A stretch of 64,000 nucleotides of DNA, from assembly GCF_016889805.1 (NCBI RefSeq), contig NZ_CP069535.1, positions 806,001 to 870,000 of the forward strand, written 5' to 3'. The position numbers and the translations under genes were made by a program. Positions 30,799 through 43,336 of this stretch are shown in pieces. The notes beneath the pieces were generated by a model. It worked only from the letters and a program-made list of their open reading frames with translations, searched no databases and was not told the DNA's origin. The stretch is from Rhodanobacter sp. FDAARGOS 1247 (GTDB lineage Bacteria; Pseudomonadota; Gammaproteobacteria; Xanthomonadales; Rhodanobacteraceae). Within the stretch, counting starts at the first letter, position 1; each line of letters opens with the position of its first letter.

Positions 30799-32234
30799 CG
30801 CCGCGCCGCCTGCATGCGCACGAAGATCCGATGAGCACGTTCCGCCGGGTGCACTTCATCGGCATCGGCGGCGTCGGCATGAGCGGCATCGCCGAGGTGC
30901 TGCACAACCTGGGCTACGCGGTGTCCGGCTCCGATCGGGCCAACTCGCCGACGGCACAACGGCTGCAGCAGCTGGGCATCGTGGTGCACGTGGGCCATGC
31001 GGTGGAAAACATCGGCGACGCCGACGTGGTGGTGACATCCAGCGCGATCAAGCAGGACAACCCGGAACTGGTCGCCGCCCGTGCCGGCCGCATTCCGGTG
31101 ATCCCCCGCGCGGAAATGCTGGGTGAACTGATGCGTTTCCGCCGCGGCGTGGCGATCGCCGGCACCCATGGCAAGACCACCACCACCAGCCTCACCGCGA
31201 GCGTGCTGGCCGAGGCCGGTTACGACCCGACCTTCGTGATCGGTGGTCAGCTCAACGCGGCCGGCGCCAATGCGCGGCTGGGCACTGGCCAGTACCTGGT
31301 GGCCGAAGCGGACGAATCGGACGGCTCGTTCCTGATGCTGTCGCCGGTGATCGCGGCGGTGACCAACATCGACGCCGATCACCTGGAGAACTACCACGGC
31401 GATTTCGCCGAGGTGAAGCAGGCGTTCGACGACTTCCTGCATCGGCTGCCGTTCTACGGCCTGGCCGTGCTGTGCGTGGACGACCCGGAAGTGGCGGTGC
31501 TGGCGAAATCCACCACGCGGCGGGTGATGACCTACGGCATCGACAGCGCGGACGCCGACGTGCGCGCGCTGAAGGTGAGCCAGCACGGCTTCGAGATGCA
31601 CTTCGACCTGCAACTGCCGGGGCGCGACGAGGTGCTGCCGGTGAAGCTCAATCTGCCGGGTCGGCACAACGTGCTCAATGCGCTGGCCGCGGCGGCGATC
31701 GGCTGGCAGCTCGGCGTCGAGGCTGATGCGCTGGCCCGTGCGCTGGAGAATTTCCAGGGCGTCGGCCGGCGTTTCCACCGGCGCGGGGAACTCGCGCTGG
31801 ACCACGGCAGCGTGCTGCTGGTGGACGACTACGGCCACCATCCCCGCGAACTGGCCGCGGTGTTCGCCGCCGCCCGCGGCGGCTGGCCCGATCGGCGCCT
31901 GGTGGTGGGTTTCCAGCCGCACCGCTACAGCCGCACGCGCGACCTGCTGGACGACTTCGCCAACGTGCTGGCCGAGGCCGACGTGCTGGTGCTGACCGAT
32001 GTCTACCCCGCCGGCGAAGCGCCGATCGCCGGCGCCGACGGTCGCGCCCTGGCGCGCGCCGTGCGCGCGCGCGGCAAGGTTGATCCGGTGCTGGTCGAGC
32101 ATCCGCGTGATCTGAAAGAGAGCCTGCCGGCGCTGCTGCGCGATGGCGACCTGCTGCTGCTGCTCGGCGCGGGCGACATCGGCGCGGCGGCGGTGGAGCT
32201 GGCGCAAGCGGGCAACCTGAGGACAAGCAAGTGA
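30795..32234 (+). CDS. murC: UDP-N-acetylmuramate:L-alanine ligase
   Basis: First ligase of the stem peptide. 479 residues from the ATG at 30795, which overlaps the murG stop; an internal ATG at 30831 ([14 protein letters not shown]) is also possible. Motifs: [20 protein letters not shown] loop [44 protein letters not shown] and DDYGHHPRE. Following ddl starts within the stop codon. Confidence 0.97.
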   Translation: MTPRRLHAHEDPMSTFRRVHFIGIGGVGMSGIAEVLHNLGYAVSGSDRANSPTAQRLQQLGIVVHVGHAVENIGDADVVVTSSAIKQDNPELVAARAGRIPVIPRAEMLGELMRFRRGVAIAGTHGKTTTTSLTASVLAEAGYDPTFVIGGQLNAAGANARLGTGQYLVAEADESDGSFLMLSPVIAAVTNIDADHLENYHGDFAEVKQAFDDFLHRLPFYGLAVLCVDDPEVAVLAKSTTRRVMTYGIDSADADVRALKVSQHGFEMHFDLQLPGRDEVLPVKLNLPGRHNVLNALAAAAIGWQLGVEADALARALENFQGVGRRFHRRGELALDHGSVLLVDDYGHHPRELAAVFAAARGGWPDRRLVVGFQPHRYSRTRDLLDDFANVLAEADVLVLTDVYPAGEAPIAGADGRALARAVRARGKVDPVLVEHPRDLKESLPALLRDGDLLLLLGAGDIGAAAVELAQAGNLRTSK

Positions 32235-33172
32235 GCATGATGATCAAGGACCCTGCCCAGTTCGGACGCGTCGCCGTGGTGATGGGCGGCAGCTCGGCCG
32301 AGCGCGAGGTGTCGCTGGATTCCGGCCGCAACGTGCTCGCCGCACTGCGCGCGCGCGGCATCGATGCCCATGCCATCGACGGCATCCCGGCCCTGCTCGA
32401 TGCCTTGCGCGCCGGGCACTTCGCCCGGGTGTTCAACATCCTGCACGGCCAGCACGGCGGTGGCGAGGATGGCGTGCTGCAGGGCGCGCTGGAATCGCTC
32501 AACGTGCCGTACACGGGTTCCGGCGTGCTCGGTTCGGCGCTGTCGATGGACAAGACCCGTTCCAAGCGCGTGTGGCAATCGCTGGGCCTGCCGACGCCGA
32601 AGTTCGTGGCGCTGCCGCGCGGCGCCGACGTGCATGCGGCGGCGAAGCAGGTCGGCTTTCCGCTGATCGTGAAGCCGGCCTGTGAAGGTTCCAGCGTGGG
32701 CGTCACCCGCGTGTTCGACGAATCCCAACTGGACCAGGCGGTGGAGCTGGCCGCGAAGTATCCCGGCGACCTGCTGATGGAAACCCTGATCGAGGGTGAC
32801 GAACTGACCGTCGCGATCCTCGGGCGTCAGGTGCTGCCGTCCATCCACATCGTGCCGAAGGGTGCGTTCTACGACTACAACGCGAAGTACATCGCCGAAG
32901 ACACCTTGTACCTGTGCCCCGGCCAGGAAGGCGAGGCCGAGGCGGTACTGCGCGCGCTGGCGCTGCAGGCATTCGACGCGCTGGGCTGCGCCGGCTGGGG
33001 TCGGGTCGACGTGATGCGCGATCGCGCCGGTCGCAACTGGCTGCTGGAAGTGAACACCGCGCCGGGCATGACCTCGCATTCGCTGGTGCCGAAGGCCGCC
33101 GCCGTGGACGGCATCGACTACCAGGAGCTGTGCTGGCGCGTGCTGGAAACCAGTTTCCGGGAGGGCCTGTGA
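32231..33172 (+). CDS. ddl: D-alanine:D-alanine ligase
   Basis: ATP-grasp enzyme making D-Ala-D-Ala for MurF. 313 residues: [56 protein letters not shown] (ATP clamp) and a C-terminal GRVDVMRD...[13 protein letters not shown] with the magnesium-binding residues. The GTG at 32231 with AGGA upstream was taken as start; an ATG lies two codons later. This is the DdlB copy of the dcw cluster. Confidence 0.96.
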   Translation: MSMMIKDPAQFGRVAVVMGGSSAEREVSLDSGRNVLAALRARGIDAHAIDGIPALLDALRAGHFARVFNILHGQHGGGEDGVLQGALESLNVPYTGSGVLGSALSMDKTRSKRVWQSLGLPTPKFVALPRGADVHAAAKQVGFPLIVKPACEGSSVGVTRVFDESQLDQAVELAAKYPGDLLMETLIEGDELTVAILGRQVLPSIHIVPKGAFYDYNAKYIAEDTLYLCPGQEGEAEAVLRALALQAFDALGCAGWGRVDVMRDRAGRNWLLEVNTAPGMTSHSLVPKAAAVDGIDYQELCWRVLETSFREGL

Positions 33173-33903
33173 AGGGAGCCGTCCGCCTCGTCGCCTGGTG
33201 CCTGGCCATCGCCCTGGTCGCGCTGCCGATCGTCGGCGTGCTGCGCGGCTGGTTTGCGGCCGGGCGCTGGCCGGTGACCCGGTTGACGGTGCAGGCCGAG
33301 TTCAAGCACGTCAGCGAAAGCGACCTGCGTGCCGCGGTGCGCCCGCGGCTGGGCAAGGGCTTCTTCGCGCTGGATCTGGATGCGGTGCAGAAAGCCGTGG
33401 CCGCGCTGCCGTGGGTGGAATCGGTCGAGGCGCGCAAGCGCTGGCCCGACACGTTGCAGTTGCGCATCTACGAACGCCAGCCGTTCGCGCGCTGGAACGA
33501 CAGGCAGCTGATCAGCCGCCAGGGCCTGGTGTTCGATGCGCCCGGCATGAATGACCTCGGCGACCTGCCGGAGCTGCATGGCCCGGATGCCAGGCTGGCC
33601 GAGGTGGTGAGCTTCTACGCCGAGACGCAGAAGGCCTTCGCCGGCACGCACCTGCGCATCACCGGCGTGGCGCTGACCGAGCGCGGCAGCTGGAGCATCG
33701 GCACTGCTGGCGGTGCGCAGATCGTGATCGGCGATCGCGAGCAGGCAGGTCGTCGCCTGCGCCGTTTCCTCGACGTCTATCCGCAACTGATCGCCGGACA
33801 CACCGACGGTTTTGCCTACGCCGACCTTCGCTACACCAACGGATTCGCCGTGCGCTGGCCCGATGCGGCCGCCGCCAACGCTGGGGGTTCGCCTCGCACA
33901 TGA
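33169..33903 (+). CDS. ftsQ: Cell division protein FtsQ
   Basis: Bitopic divisome protein binding FtsB and FtsL. 244 residues: N-terminal helix (about 5-26), a POTRA domain ([19 protein letters not shown] through [30 protein letters not shown]), and a beta domain ending with the [12 protein letters not shown] pattern usual at FtsQ C-termini. The start is GTG, overlapping the ddl stop. Confidence 0.95.
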   Translation: MKGAVRLVAWCLAIALVALPIVGVLRGWFAAGRWPVTRLTVQAEFKHVSESDLRAAVRPRLGKGFFALDLDAVQKAVAALPWVESVEARKRWPDTLQLRIYERQPFARWNDRQLISRQGLVFDAPGMNDLGDLPELHGPDARLAEVVSFYAETQKAFAGTHLRITGVALTERGSWSIGTAGGAQIVIGDREQAGRRLRRFLDVYPQLIAGHTDGFAYADLRYTNGFAVRWPDAAAANAGGSPRT

Positions 33904-33913
33904 GCATTTTTCT

Positions 33914-35146
33914 ATGAAGCCGCGCAACGACAAGCAACTGGTGGTGGGGCTCGATATCGGTACCTCGAAAGTGGTGGCGATCGTGGGCGAGTACGAGCCG
34001 GGCGAGCCGATCACCGTGATCGGCATCGGCACCCACGTCTCGCGCGGCATGAAGCGCGGCTCGGTGGTCGACATCGAATCGACCGTGCACTCGATCCAGC
34101 GCGCGGTGGAGGAAGCCGAGCTGATGGCCGGCTGCGACATCCGTTCGGTCTACGCCTCGATTTCCGGCAGCCACCTGGAAACCCGCAACTCGCACGGCAA
34201 CGCGGCGATCCGCGACCGCGAGGTCACCGCGGCTGACCTGGAACAGGTGCTGGAGGCGGCCAGCGCGGTGGCGATCCCGGCCGACCGCAAGGTGCTCTAC
34301 AAGGAGTCGCAGGAATACCGCATCGACGGCCAGGACGGCATCCGCGCCCCGGTCGGCATGAGCGGCGTGCGACTGGAGGCCAACGTACACCTGGTCACCG
34401 GCGCGGCCGCGGCGGTGCAGAACATCTCCAAGTGCATCCAGCGCTGCGGCCTCACCGTGGACGAACTGGTGCCGTCGGCGCTGGCCAGCGCCAAGGCGGT
34501 GCTCACCGACGACGAGCGCGAGCTGGGCGTGTGCCTGGTCGACATCGGCGCCGGCACCACCGACATCGCGATCTACACCCAGGGCTCGATCCGCTACACC
34601 GCCTCGCTGCCGGTCGGCGGCGACCAGGTCACCAGCGACATCGCCTACGGCGTGCACACGCCGACCGCCCACGCGGAGGAGATCAAGATCAAGTACGCCT
34701 GCGCCCAGACCGGGCTGGCGCACGCCGAGGAAACCATCCAGGTGCCCAGCGTGGGCGATCGCCCGCCGCGCCGGCTCGCGCGGCAGTCGCTGGCGCAGAG
34801 CGTGCAGGCCCGCTACGAGGAAATCTTCGAGATGGTGCAGGACCAGCTGCGCCGCTCCGGCTACGAGAGCCTGGTTGCGGCCGGCGTGGTGCTGACCGGC
34901 GGCGCCTCGAAGATGGAAGGCGCGCTGGAGCTGGCCGAGGAGATCTTCCACAAGATGGTGCGCATCGGCGTGCCGCAGCAGATCGACGGCCTCGGCGAAG
35001 TGGTTTCCAGTCCGCTGCACGCCACCGGCGTGGGCCTGCTGCTGCACGGTGCGCGGGCGGGCGGCATGCGCGTGGGCGGGCAGGTCGGCGGCAGCGTCGG
35101 TGGCCTGGTCGGGAAAGTGCGTGGCTGGCTGACCCGGAATTTCTGA
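33914..35146 (+). CDS. ftsA: Cell division protein FtsA
   Basis: Actin-like protein that anchors FtsZ to the membrane. 410 residues: VVGLDIGTSKVVAIVGEY (phosphate 1), the 1C domain with ASISGSHLETRNSHG, VDIGAGTTDIAIYTQGS (phosphate 2), and VVLTGGASKMEGALELAEEIF. The extreme C-terminus KVRGWLTRNF is an amphipathic membrane-targeting helix. The ATG at 33914 starts 10 bases after ftsQ. Confidence 0.97.
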   Translation: MKPRNDKQLVVGLDIGTSKVVAIVGEYEPGEPITVIGIGTHVSRGMKRGSVVDIESTVHSIQRAVEEAELMAGCDIRSVYASISGSHLETRNSHGNAAIRDREVTAADLEQVLEAASAVAIPADRKVLYKESQEYRIDGQDGIRAPVGMSGVRLEANVHLVTGAAAAVQNISKCIQRCGLTVDELVPSALASAKAVLTDDERELGVCLVDIGAGTTDIAIYTQGSIRYTASLPVGGDQVTSDIAYGVHTPTAHAEEIKIKYACAQTGLAHAEETIQVPSVGDRPPRRLARQSLAQSVQARYEEIFEMVQDQLRRSGYESLVAAGVVLTGGASKMEGALELAEEIFHKMVRIGVPQQIDGLGEVVSSPLHATGVGLLLHGARAGGMRVGGQVGGSVGGLVGKVRGWLTRNF

Positions 35147-35158
35147 AAACACGGTTGC

Positions 35159-35236
35159 GGATGACGCAGGACGCGTCATCCAGGGTGGAGGGACATCCAC
35201 CCATCACCATGGACCGACAGGAGTCGTCATCCATGG
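35159..35236. repeat. Three consecutive hairpins in the ftsA-ftsZ gap
   Basis: Perfect stems follow each other: GGATGACGC/GCGTCATCC (35159-35181), GGGTGGA/TCCACCC (35183-35202) and CCATGGA/TCCATGG (35207-35236). No T-run follows any of them. They fill most of the 123-base spacer before the strong ftsZ ribosome-binding site (GGAGG near 35258). Confidence 0.7.
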
Positions 35237-35269
35237 TTAAAACGACAACAACTCTACGGAGGACGGGAA

Positions 35270-36463
35270 ATGTTTGAACTGATCGATAAACTCGCACCCA
35301 ATGCAGTCATCAAGGTGATCGGCGTGGGCGGCGGCGGTGGCAATGCCGTGGCGCACATGCTCAACGCCAACATCGAAGGCGTCGACTTCGTCGTCGCCAA
35401 CACCGACGCCCAGGCGATGACCAGCTGCGGCTCGCGTACCCACCTGCAGCTCGGTGGCAACGTGACCAAGGGTCTCGGCGCCGGCGCGAACCCCGAGGTC
35501 GGCCGGCAGGCCGCGCTGGAGGATCGCGAACGGATCGAGGCGATGCTGGAAGGCGCCGACATGGTGTTCATCACCGCCGGCATGGGCGGCGGCACCGGTA
35601 CCGGCGCCGCGCCGGTGGTGGCGCAGCTGGCCAAGGAGAAGGGCATCCTGACCGTGGCCGTGGTCACCAAGCCGTTCCCGTTCGAGGGCCGCCGGCGCAT
35701 GCAGGTCGCCCTGAAGGGCATCGAGGACCTGTCGCAGCACGTCGACTCGCTGATCACCGTGCCGAACGAGAAGCTGCTCAGCGTGCTCGGCCGCGAGGTC
35801 ACCCTGCTCAACGCGTTCAAGGCCGCCAACGACGTGCTGCAGGGCGCCGTGCAGGGCATCGCCGACCTGATCACGGCCCCGGGCCTGATCAACGTCGACT
35901 TTGCCGACGTGCGCACCGTGATGTCGGAGATGGGCCTGGCGATGATGGGCTCGGGCACCGCCCGCGGCGACGATCGTGCCCAGGCCGCGGCCGAGGCGGC
36001 GATCAAGAACCCGCTGCTGGAAGACGTCAACTTGAATGGCGCCTGCGGCATCCTGGTCAACGTCACCGCCGGCCCGAACCTCACCATGCGCGAGTTCGAC
36101 GAGATCGGCCGCATCATCCACGACTTCGCCAGCGAAGACGCCACCGTGGTGATGGGCACCTCGCTCGACCCGGAAATGAAGGACGACGTGCGTGTCACCG
36201 TGGTCGCCACCGGCCTCAACCGGGCGATGGCCTCGCGCCAGCAGCCGCCGATCCGCATGGTGGAAACCAGCCAGCAGGTGCAGATGCGTCCGCGCCCGGT
36301 GGTTCTGCGCACCGGCACCGGCAATGAGGTGGTCGACTATGCCCAGCCGGACGTGGTGCATTCGAACCAGGGCAGGACGGAACCCTCGGCACCGGCGAAG
36401 CATGCCGAGCCCGGCTTCGACTACCTGGACATTCCGGCGTTCCTGCGCCGCCAGGCCGACTGA
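35270..36463 (+). CDS. ftsZ: Cell division GTPase FtsZ
   Basis: Tubulin homologue forming the Z ring. 397 residues: [21 protein letters not shown], the tubulin signature [15 protein letters not shown], and the synergy-loop region [16 protein letters not shown] variable linker follows, then the C-terminal peptide [15 protein letters not shown] that binds FtsA and ZipA. GGAGG is 8-10 bases before the ATG. Confidence 0.98.
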   Translation: MFELIDKLAPNAVIKVIGVGGGGGNAVAHMLNANIEGVDFVVANTDAQAMTSCGSRTHLQLGGNVTKGLGAGANPEVGRQAALEDRERIEAMLEGADMVFITAGMGGGTGTGAAPVVAQLAKEKGILTVAVVTKPFPFEGRRRMQVALKGIEDLSQHVDSLITVPNEKLLSVLGREVTLLNAFKAANDVLQGAVQGIADLITAPGLINVDFADVRTVMSEMGLAMMGSGTARGDDRAQAAAEAAIKNPLLEDVNLNGACGILVNVTAGPNLTMREFDEIGRIIHDFASEDATVVMGTSLDPEMKDDVRVTVVATGLNRAMASRQQPPIRMVETSQQVQMRPRPVVLRTGTGNEVVDYAQPDVVHSNQGRTEPSAPAKHAEPGFDYLDIPAFLRRQAD

Positions 36464-36937
36464 AGAGGTGACTTCCGGCAGGCTGACTTCCGACAGGTTC
36501 AAACTGTCCGGGGAGATGCGAAAGTATTGAACAAATCCGCGTTGGGCCGGTCACTGCAGGACTCACCGGGCTCGTCGCCTGCCGATGGCAGGGCGGCGGA
36601 TCCGAGTGTCCCGGCCGGTACACGCAGGTCTGGTCACGCTGCCGGTAGTGCGCCGTGATACCGCAACAAGACTGTGCATCAGGACGATGCACGGCCTGTC
36701 ACCAGGGCTTTGCCGTGATGGCCGGTCCGATGTCCCGTGCCGGATTCCCGTCCCAGGCACGGGGCGTCGTGTCGTCGTCGTTCTCCTCGGGAAATCAGAT
36801 GGATACCCGTCGCTTCAGGGATGAAGGAACCATGAAGGCATAATCAGACTGTACGGTACGGTTTGCTTTTACCACAGGTTAAAACTGTGTTAGCATCCGC
36901 CCCTGATTGGCTGCTGCCTACACAGGTACCAACAAAA
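36464..36937. other. Long ftsZ-lpxC intergenic region
   Basis: 474 bases, the longest gap in the cluster. Contains a CCTGCC/GGCAGG hairpin (about 36578-36592), two near-identical 15-base palindromes (36493-36507 and 36874-36888) and the lpxC promoter. An open frame of about 79 codons from 36585 has no recognisable homology pattern or good ribosome-binding site and is not called. Confidence 0.6.
36868..36896 (+). promoter_or_regulatory. Probable lpxC promoter
   Basis: TTTACC (36868-36873) and TAGCAT (36891-36896) are 17 bases apart, each matching four of six consensus positions. The local region is unusually AT-rich. The spacer is almost exactly filled by the palindrome ACAGGTTAAAACTGT, so a regulator could bind between the two boxes. 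The start codon is about 35 bases downstream. Confidence 0.6.
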
Positions 36938-37852
36938 ATGATCAAGCAGCGTACCCTCAAGAACATCATCCGGGCGACCGGTGTCGGCCTGCATACCGGC
37001 GACAAGGTCTACATGACCTTGCGTCCCGCAGCGCCCAATACCGGCATCGTGTTTCGACGAACGGATCTCGATCCGCCGGTCGACATCCGTGCGCGTGAGG
37101 ATCATGTCGGCGACACCCGCTTGTCGACCACCCTGGTCAATGGCGACGTGCGCGTCTCCACGGTCGAGCATCTGCTGTCGGCGATGGCCGGACTGGGCAT
37201 CGACAATGCCTATGTCGACCTGTCCGCGCCGGAAGTGCCGATCATGGACGGCAGCGCCGGTCCCTTCGTGTTCCTGCTGCAGTCCGCCGGCATCGAAGAG
37301 CAGAATGTGGCCAAGCGCTTCATCCGCATCAAGAAGCCGGTGAAGGTGCAGGAAGGCGACAAGTGGGCCAGCTTCGAGCCGTTCGAAGGCTTCAAGGTGG
37401 GCTTCTCGATCGACTTCAACCATCCGATCATCAGCCAGCGCACCTCGCGTGCCGAGATCGACTTCTCCACCACCTCCTTCGTCAAGGAAGTGAGCCGCGC
37501 CCGCACGTTCGGCTTCATGCGCGACATCGAGATGCTGCGCGAGCACAACCTGGCGCTGGGTGGCTCGATGGACAACGCCGTGGTGCTGGACGACTACCGC
37601 GTGCTCAACGAGGACGGCCTGCGTTACGAGGACGAGTTCGTCAAGCACAAGATCCTCGATGCGATCGGCGACCTGTATCTGCTCGGCCACAGCCTGATCG
37701 GCGCGTATCACGCGCACAAGTCCGGTCATGAGCTGAACAACAAGCTGCTGCGCACGCTGATGGCCGATGCCTCGGCGTGGGAAGAGGTCAGCTACCAGGA
37801 CGACCCGGCCACCTCGCCGATCTCCTACGCCCATCCCGCCCAGGCGATCTGA
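36938..37852 (+). CDS. lpxC: UDP-3-O-acyl-N-acetylglucosamine deacetylase
   Basis: Zinc enzyme of the committed step of lipid A synthesis. 304 residues: [21 protein letters not shown] at the start, [17 protein letters not shown] with a zinc histidine, [14 protein letters not shown], and [14 protein letters not shown] with the other zinc ligands. The histidine general-base region is [14 protein letters not shown]. The ATG at 36938 follows AAAAA with no strong Shine-Dalgarno. It is followed by a strong terminator. Confidence 0.97.
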   Translation: MIKQRTLKNIIRATGVGLHTGDKVYMTLRPAAPNTGIVFRRTDLDPPVDIRAREDHVGDTRLSTTLVNGDVRVSTVEHLLSAMAGLGIDNAYVDLSAPEVPIMDGSAGPFVFLLQSAGIEEQNVAKRFIRIKKPVKVQEGDKWASFEPFEGFKVGFSIDFNHPIISQRTSRAEIDFSTTSFVKEVSRARTFGFMRDIEMLREHNLALGGSMDNAVVLDDYRVLNEDGLRYEDEFVKHKILDAIGDLYLLGHSLIGAYHAHKSGHELNNKLLRTLMADASAWEEVSYQDDPATSPISYAHPAQAI

Positions 37853-37887
37853 GCCGACGCCGCGGCTGTGGCGCTCCTGTCAAAACG

Positions 37888-37918
37888 AACGGCCGTGTCT
37901 CGCGACACGGCCGTTTTT
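37888..37918 (+). terminator. Rho-independent terminator after lpxC
   Basis: A 12-bp perfect stem (37888-37899 with 37904-37915, AACGGCCGTGTC and complement) has a 4-base loop and runs into TTTTT. It closes the dcw-lpxC transcription unit. Confidence 0.93.
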
Positions 37919-37994
37919 GTGATGGTCGTCACATTTTGTCCGCGCCATGTTTCACGCCCTGACGACATCCCGGCTTATTCCTTAACAAAGTGCA

Positions 37995-38003
37995 TGCTAT
38001 AAA
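37995..38003 (+). promoter_or_regulatory. Possible extended -10 element (TGCTATAAA) pointing into dciA antisense
   Basis: TGC followed by TATAAA lies in an AT-rich patch between the lpxC terminator and the end of dciA. A TTATTC sits 17 bases upstream. The next plus-strand gene is 540 bases away, so a transcript would be antisense to dciA or a long leader for the M23 peptidase gene. Confidence 0.35.
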
Positions 38004-38031
38004 CCTCACACCGAATTGACGGACGGTGACT

Positions 38032-38514
38032 TCAGTCCGCGTCGGCAACAGGGGAATCAGCGGTTTCGGCGAAGGACGCCAGCTCAAGGAACAGTGCCCG
38101 CAATTCGGGGTCTGTGAATGACGCGGCGGCCGCCACGAGGTGGGCGGCGGCGGCAGGCGAAAGCGGTTTTGACCGATCCGGTGGCGTTGCGGCCGGTGGT
38201 TGGGGGACCACTTTCACGGTGACTGAACTGGCGTGCGTGCCGATGGCATGTGCGGCGGCAAGGATCTGTGTCTGCATCAAGCGCAGACGCGATGCCCAGC
38301 CCGGTGAAGACGCCAGGAAGACGAGGCGGTCGTGGCGCAGGTTGGCGAATCTCACCTGCTCGCGCAACGGCGATGGCAACGTCTGGCGCAATGCGCGATC
38401 CAGCGCTTCCAGCGACTCGGCCTTCTGGGCCAGGGTCGCGAAGGAGCCGCAATCGACAAGTGACTTCGGTCCGTTGTCGCGGCGGCGGGAAGTGGCCGGG
38501 GTAACGCGTTGCAT
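38032..38514 (-). CDS. dciA: DciA/DUF721 family protein (replicative helicase loader)
   Basis: 160 residues. The N-terminal half has the DUF721 pattern ALDRALRQTLPSPLREQVRFANLRHDRLVFLASSPGWASRLRLMQTQIL. In bacteria lacking DnaC, this protein assists loading of the DnaB helicase. The C-terminal half is rich in alanine and proline and probably disordered. The start at 38514 was preferred because the alternative at 38547 would overlap the divergent M23 gene. Only 27 bases separate the two divergent starts. Confidence 0.82.
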   Translation of the reverse strand: MQRVTPATSRRRDNGPKSLVDCGSFATLAQKAESLEALDRALRQTLPSPLREQVRFANLRHDRLVFLASSPGWASRLRLMQTQILAAAHAIGTHASSVTVKVVPQPPAATPPDRSKPLSPAAAAHLVAAAASFTDPELRALFLELASFAETADSPVADAD

Positions 38515-38541
38515 GGTGCCGGAAATCGATCTTGGAAAGAC

Positions 38542-39471
38542 ATGCAAATCATACTCGTATCACGTGCCCGGAAATTGCCGCAAACCCTTGACCTGGCGAA
38601 CCGGCGCCTGCGCTGGAAGCTGTTCGCCGTGGCTTCGGTGGCGGTGCTGGCCTGCATGAGCGCCGGAGTGGCGCTGGCCCTGCTGGTGGCCAGCCCGCGG
38701 GATCGTTCGTTGGCCGAGATCCATGCCTTGCAGCAGGAGATCGGGCAGCAGAAGGCCCAGTTGGGCACCGTGCGCGAGGATGCCCGACGCGGGCTGGACG
38801 CACTGGCCGTGAAGCTGGGGCAGCTGCAGGCCCAGTCGACCCGTTTGAACGCGCTGGGCGAACGCCTGGCCGAGGTCGGCAAGCTGGACAGCGGCGAGTT
38901 CAACTTCGACCAGCAACCCGCGGTGGGTGGTGTCGAGGATGCCAGCGGCACGGCATACGCGCTGCCGCCCTCGCTGGACAGCGGCATCAACCAGCTGGCC
39001 GGCCAGTTCGACCGCCAGCAGGCCCAGTTGTCGGCGTTGCAGAGCCTGCTGCTGGACGCCAAAATCGAATCGAATCTGAAACCCACCGGCATGCCGGTGC
39101 CCGGCTACATCTCCTCGTACTTCGGCGTGCGCGCCGACCCGTTCGACGGCCATTCGGCGCGGCACACCGGCATCGACATCTCGACGCCCCTGGGTACCGC
39201 CGTGCACACCGTGGCCGAAGGCATGGTGACCTTTGCCGGCGTGCGCAGCGGCTATGGCAAGGTGATCGAGATCGACCACGGCAACGGCTACATGACCCGC
39301 TACGCCCACAACAGCGCGCTGGACGCCCGTCCGGGCCAGCACGTGCAGGTCGGCGACGTGATCGCCAGGGCCGGCTCCACCGGTCGCTCCACCGGCTCGC
39401 ACGTGCATTTCGAAGTCTGGTACGACGGCCGCGTGGTCAACCCGCTAGCCTTCGTGCGCAATCACCGCTGA
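38542..39471 (+). CDS. M23 family metallopeptidase (LytM-like)
   Basis: Predicted peptidoglycan endopeptidase or amidase activator in the periplasm. 309 residues: membrane anchor at about 27-52, a coiled coil (ALQQEIGQQKAQLG to about 120), and a C-terminal LytM domain. Zinc ligands are visible in RHTGIDIS (H and D) and HVHFEVWYDG. Because the metal site looks complete, it is probably enzymatically active rather than an EnvC-type activator. GGAAAG precedes the ATG at 38542. It is followed by secA. Confidence 0.9.
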   Translation: MQIILVSRARKLPQTLDLANRRLRWKLFAVASVAVLACMSAGVALALLVASPRDRSLAEIHALQQEIGQQKAQLGTVREDARRGLDALAVKLGQLQAQSTRLNALGERLAEVGKLDSGEFNFDQQPAVGGVEDASGTAYALPPSLDSGINQLAGQFDRQQAQLSALQSLLLDAKIESNLKPTGMPVPGYISSYFGVRADPFDGHSARHTGIDISTPLGTAVHTVAEGMVTFAGVRSGYGKVIEIDHGNGYMTRYAHNSALDARPGQHVQVGDVIARAGSTGRSTGSHVHFEVWYDGRVVNPLAFVRNHR

Positions 39472-39592
39472 GTCTTTTCCGGCGGTTCCCGCCACTTGAA
39501 TCGGGCGCCCGCCGGCGCCATTCAGGATGGCGGGTGCGGCATCCGCTGCTGCCCCCATCCCCTCCAGTCCGGCCTGACGGGCAGTGTCGAGC

Positions 39593-39636
39593 GGGCATGT
39601 AGTAACATGCCCGATTGGCCCGCGCCTGTGGCGGGC
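39593..39636 (+). other. Two hairpins in the secA leader
   Basis: GGGCATGT/ACATGCCC (39593-39612, 4-base loop) is followed by GCCCGC/GCGGGC (39618-39636) and GTTTC. The second resembles a weak terminator or attenuator for M23 read-through. No SecM-like arrest peptide was recognised. Confidence 0.4.
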
Positions 39637-39663
39637 GTTTCAACTCTCCAACCCGGAAAATCG

Positions 39664-42399
<2,736 letters not shown>

Positions 42400-42420
42400 G
42401 CTGCCGCGACAGTCCCCATG

Positions 42421-42448
42421 AAAAACCCCGCCGCGGCGGGGTTTTTTC
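42421..42448. terminator. Bidirectional terminator between secA and apaH
   Basis: CCCCGCC/GGCGGGG hairpin flanked by AAAAA on the left and TTTTTT on the right, so it can end transcription from secA on the plus strand and from the apaH operon on the minus strand. Confidence 0.9.
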
Positions 42449-42469
42449 TTGGCTGGAGGCGGTCGCGAA

Positions 42470-43321
42470 TCAGTCCTCGCCGCCGGGTGGGCGTTTCCGG
42501 TGCGGTTCCGCGTCGACCGTGACGTAGCGGGGTTCGTCGCCGTCCAGCTGCAGCGCGGTGAGTTGTCCGCCCCAGACACAGCCGGTGTCGATCGCGTGCA
42601 CGCCCAGTCCGGCGAAGCGACCCAGTGCCGACCAGTGACCGCAGACGATGCGGGTATCGCGCTTGCGCATGCCGGGCACCGAGAACCACGGGTACAGCCC
42701 CGGTTTCTGCGTGCCGGGAACGCCCTTGGTATCGAAGTCGATGCGGCCGTTGACGTCGCAGTAGCGCATCCGGGTGGTGGTGTTGATGGTGGCGCGCTGG
42801 CGGTCCAGCCCCTGCAGGCGGCTGGACCACACCGCCGGCCGATTGCCGAACAGGTTGCGCAGCAGACGCGGGTGACGCGGACTGGACAGTTCGCGTTCCA
42901 CGTCCTGGGCCGCCCGCAATGCCTGGCGCAAGGTCCACATCGGGGCCAGCCCGGCATGCACCATGGTCCAGTTGAGCCGCTCGTCGTGGTGCACCAGCTT
43001 CTGCGAGCGCAGCCATTCGAACAGCACGGGCGCATCGTCGGCGAACAGCACCTCGCGCAACTCGGGATTGACCCGCGCCTGCGCGTCCGGGCGGCGCTGC
43101 GAGATCGCCAGCAGGCTGAGGTCGTGGTTGCCCAGGGTGATGATGCTGGACTCGCGCAGGCCGTGAATCAGCCGCAGCGTGTCCAGTGACTGCCCGCCGC
43201 GGTTGACCAGGTCGCCGCAGAACCACAGCTGGTCCTGCGCCGGATCGAAGCGCAGCTTTTCCAGCAGGCGTTGCAATTCGGGATAGCAGCCCTGCACGTC
43301 GCCGATTGCGTACGTCGCCAT
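42470..43321 (-). CDS. apaH: Symmetrical diadenosine tetraphosphatase
   Basis: Hydrolyses Ap4A to two ADP; also removes Np4 caps from RNA. 283 residues of the metallophosphatase fold: AIGDVQGCYPELQ, FCGDLVNRGGQSL and TLGNHDLSLLAIS supply metal ligands. Last gene of the lptD-surA-pdxA-rsmA-apaG-apaH operon, the same order as in E. coli; starts 15 bases after apaG. Confidence 0.97.
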   Translation of the reverse strand: MATYAIGDVQGCYPELQRLLEKLRFDPAQDQLWFCGDLVNRGGQSLDTLRLIHGLRESSIITLGNHDLSLLAISQRRPDAQARVNPELREVLFADDAPVLFEWLRSQKLVHHDERLNWTMVHAGLAPMWTLRQALRAAQDVERELSSPRHPRLLRNLFGNRPAVWSSRLQGLDRQRATINTTTRMRYCDVNGRIDFDTKGVPGTQKPGLYPWFSVPGMRKRDTRIVCGHWSALGRFAGLGVHAIDTGCVWGGQLTALQLDGDEPRYVTVDAEPHRKRPPGGED

Positions 43322-43336
43322 GTCAGTCCTTGACCA

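Noticed and set aside
36585..36824. Small open frame of 79 codons between ftsZ and lpxC
   Set aside because: No recognisable motif, no good ribosome-binding site and arginine-rich random-looking composition.
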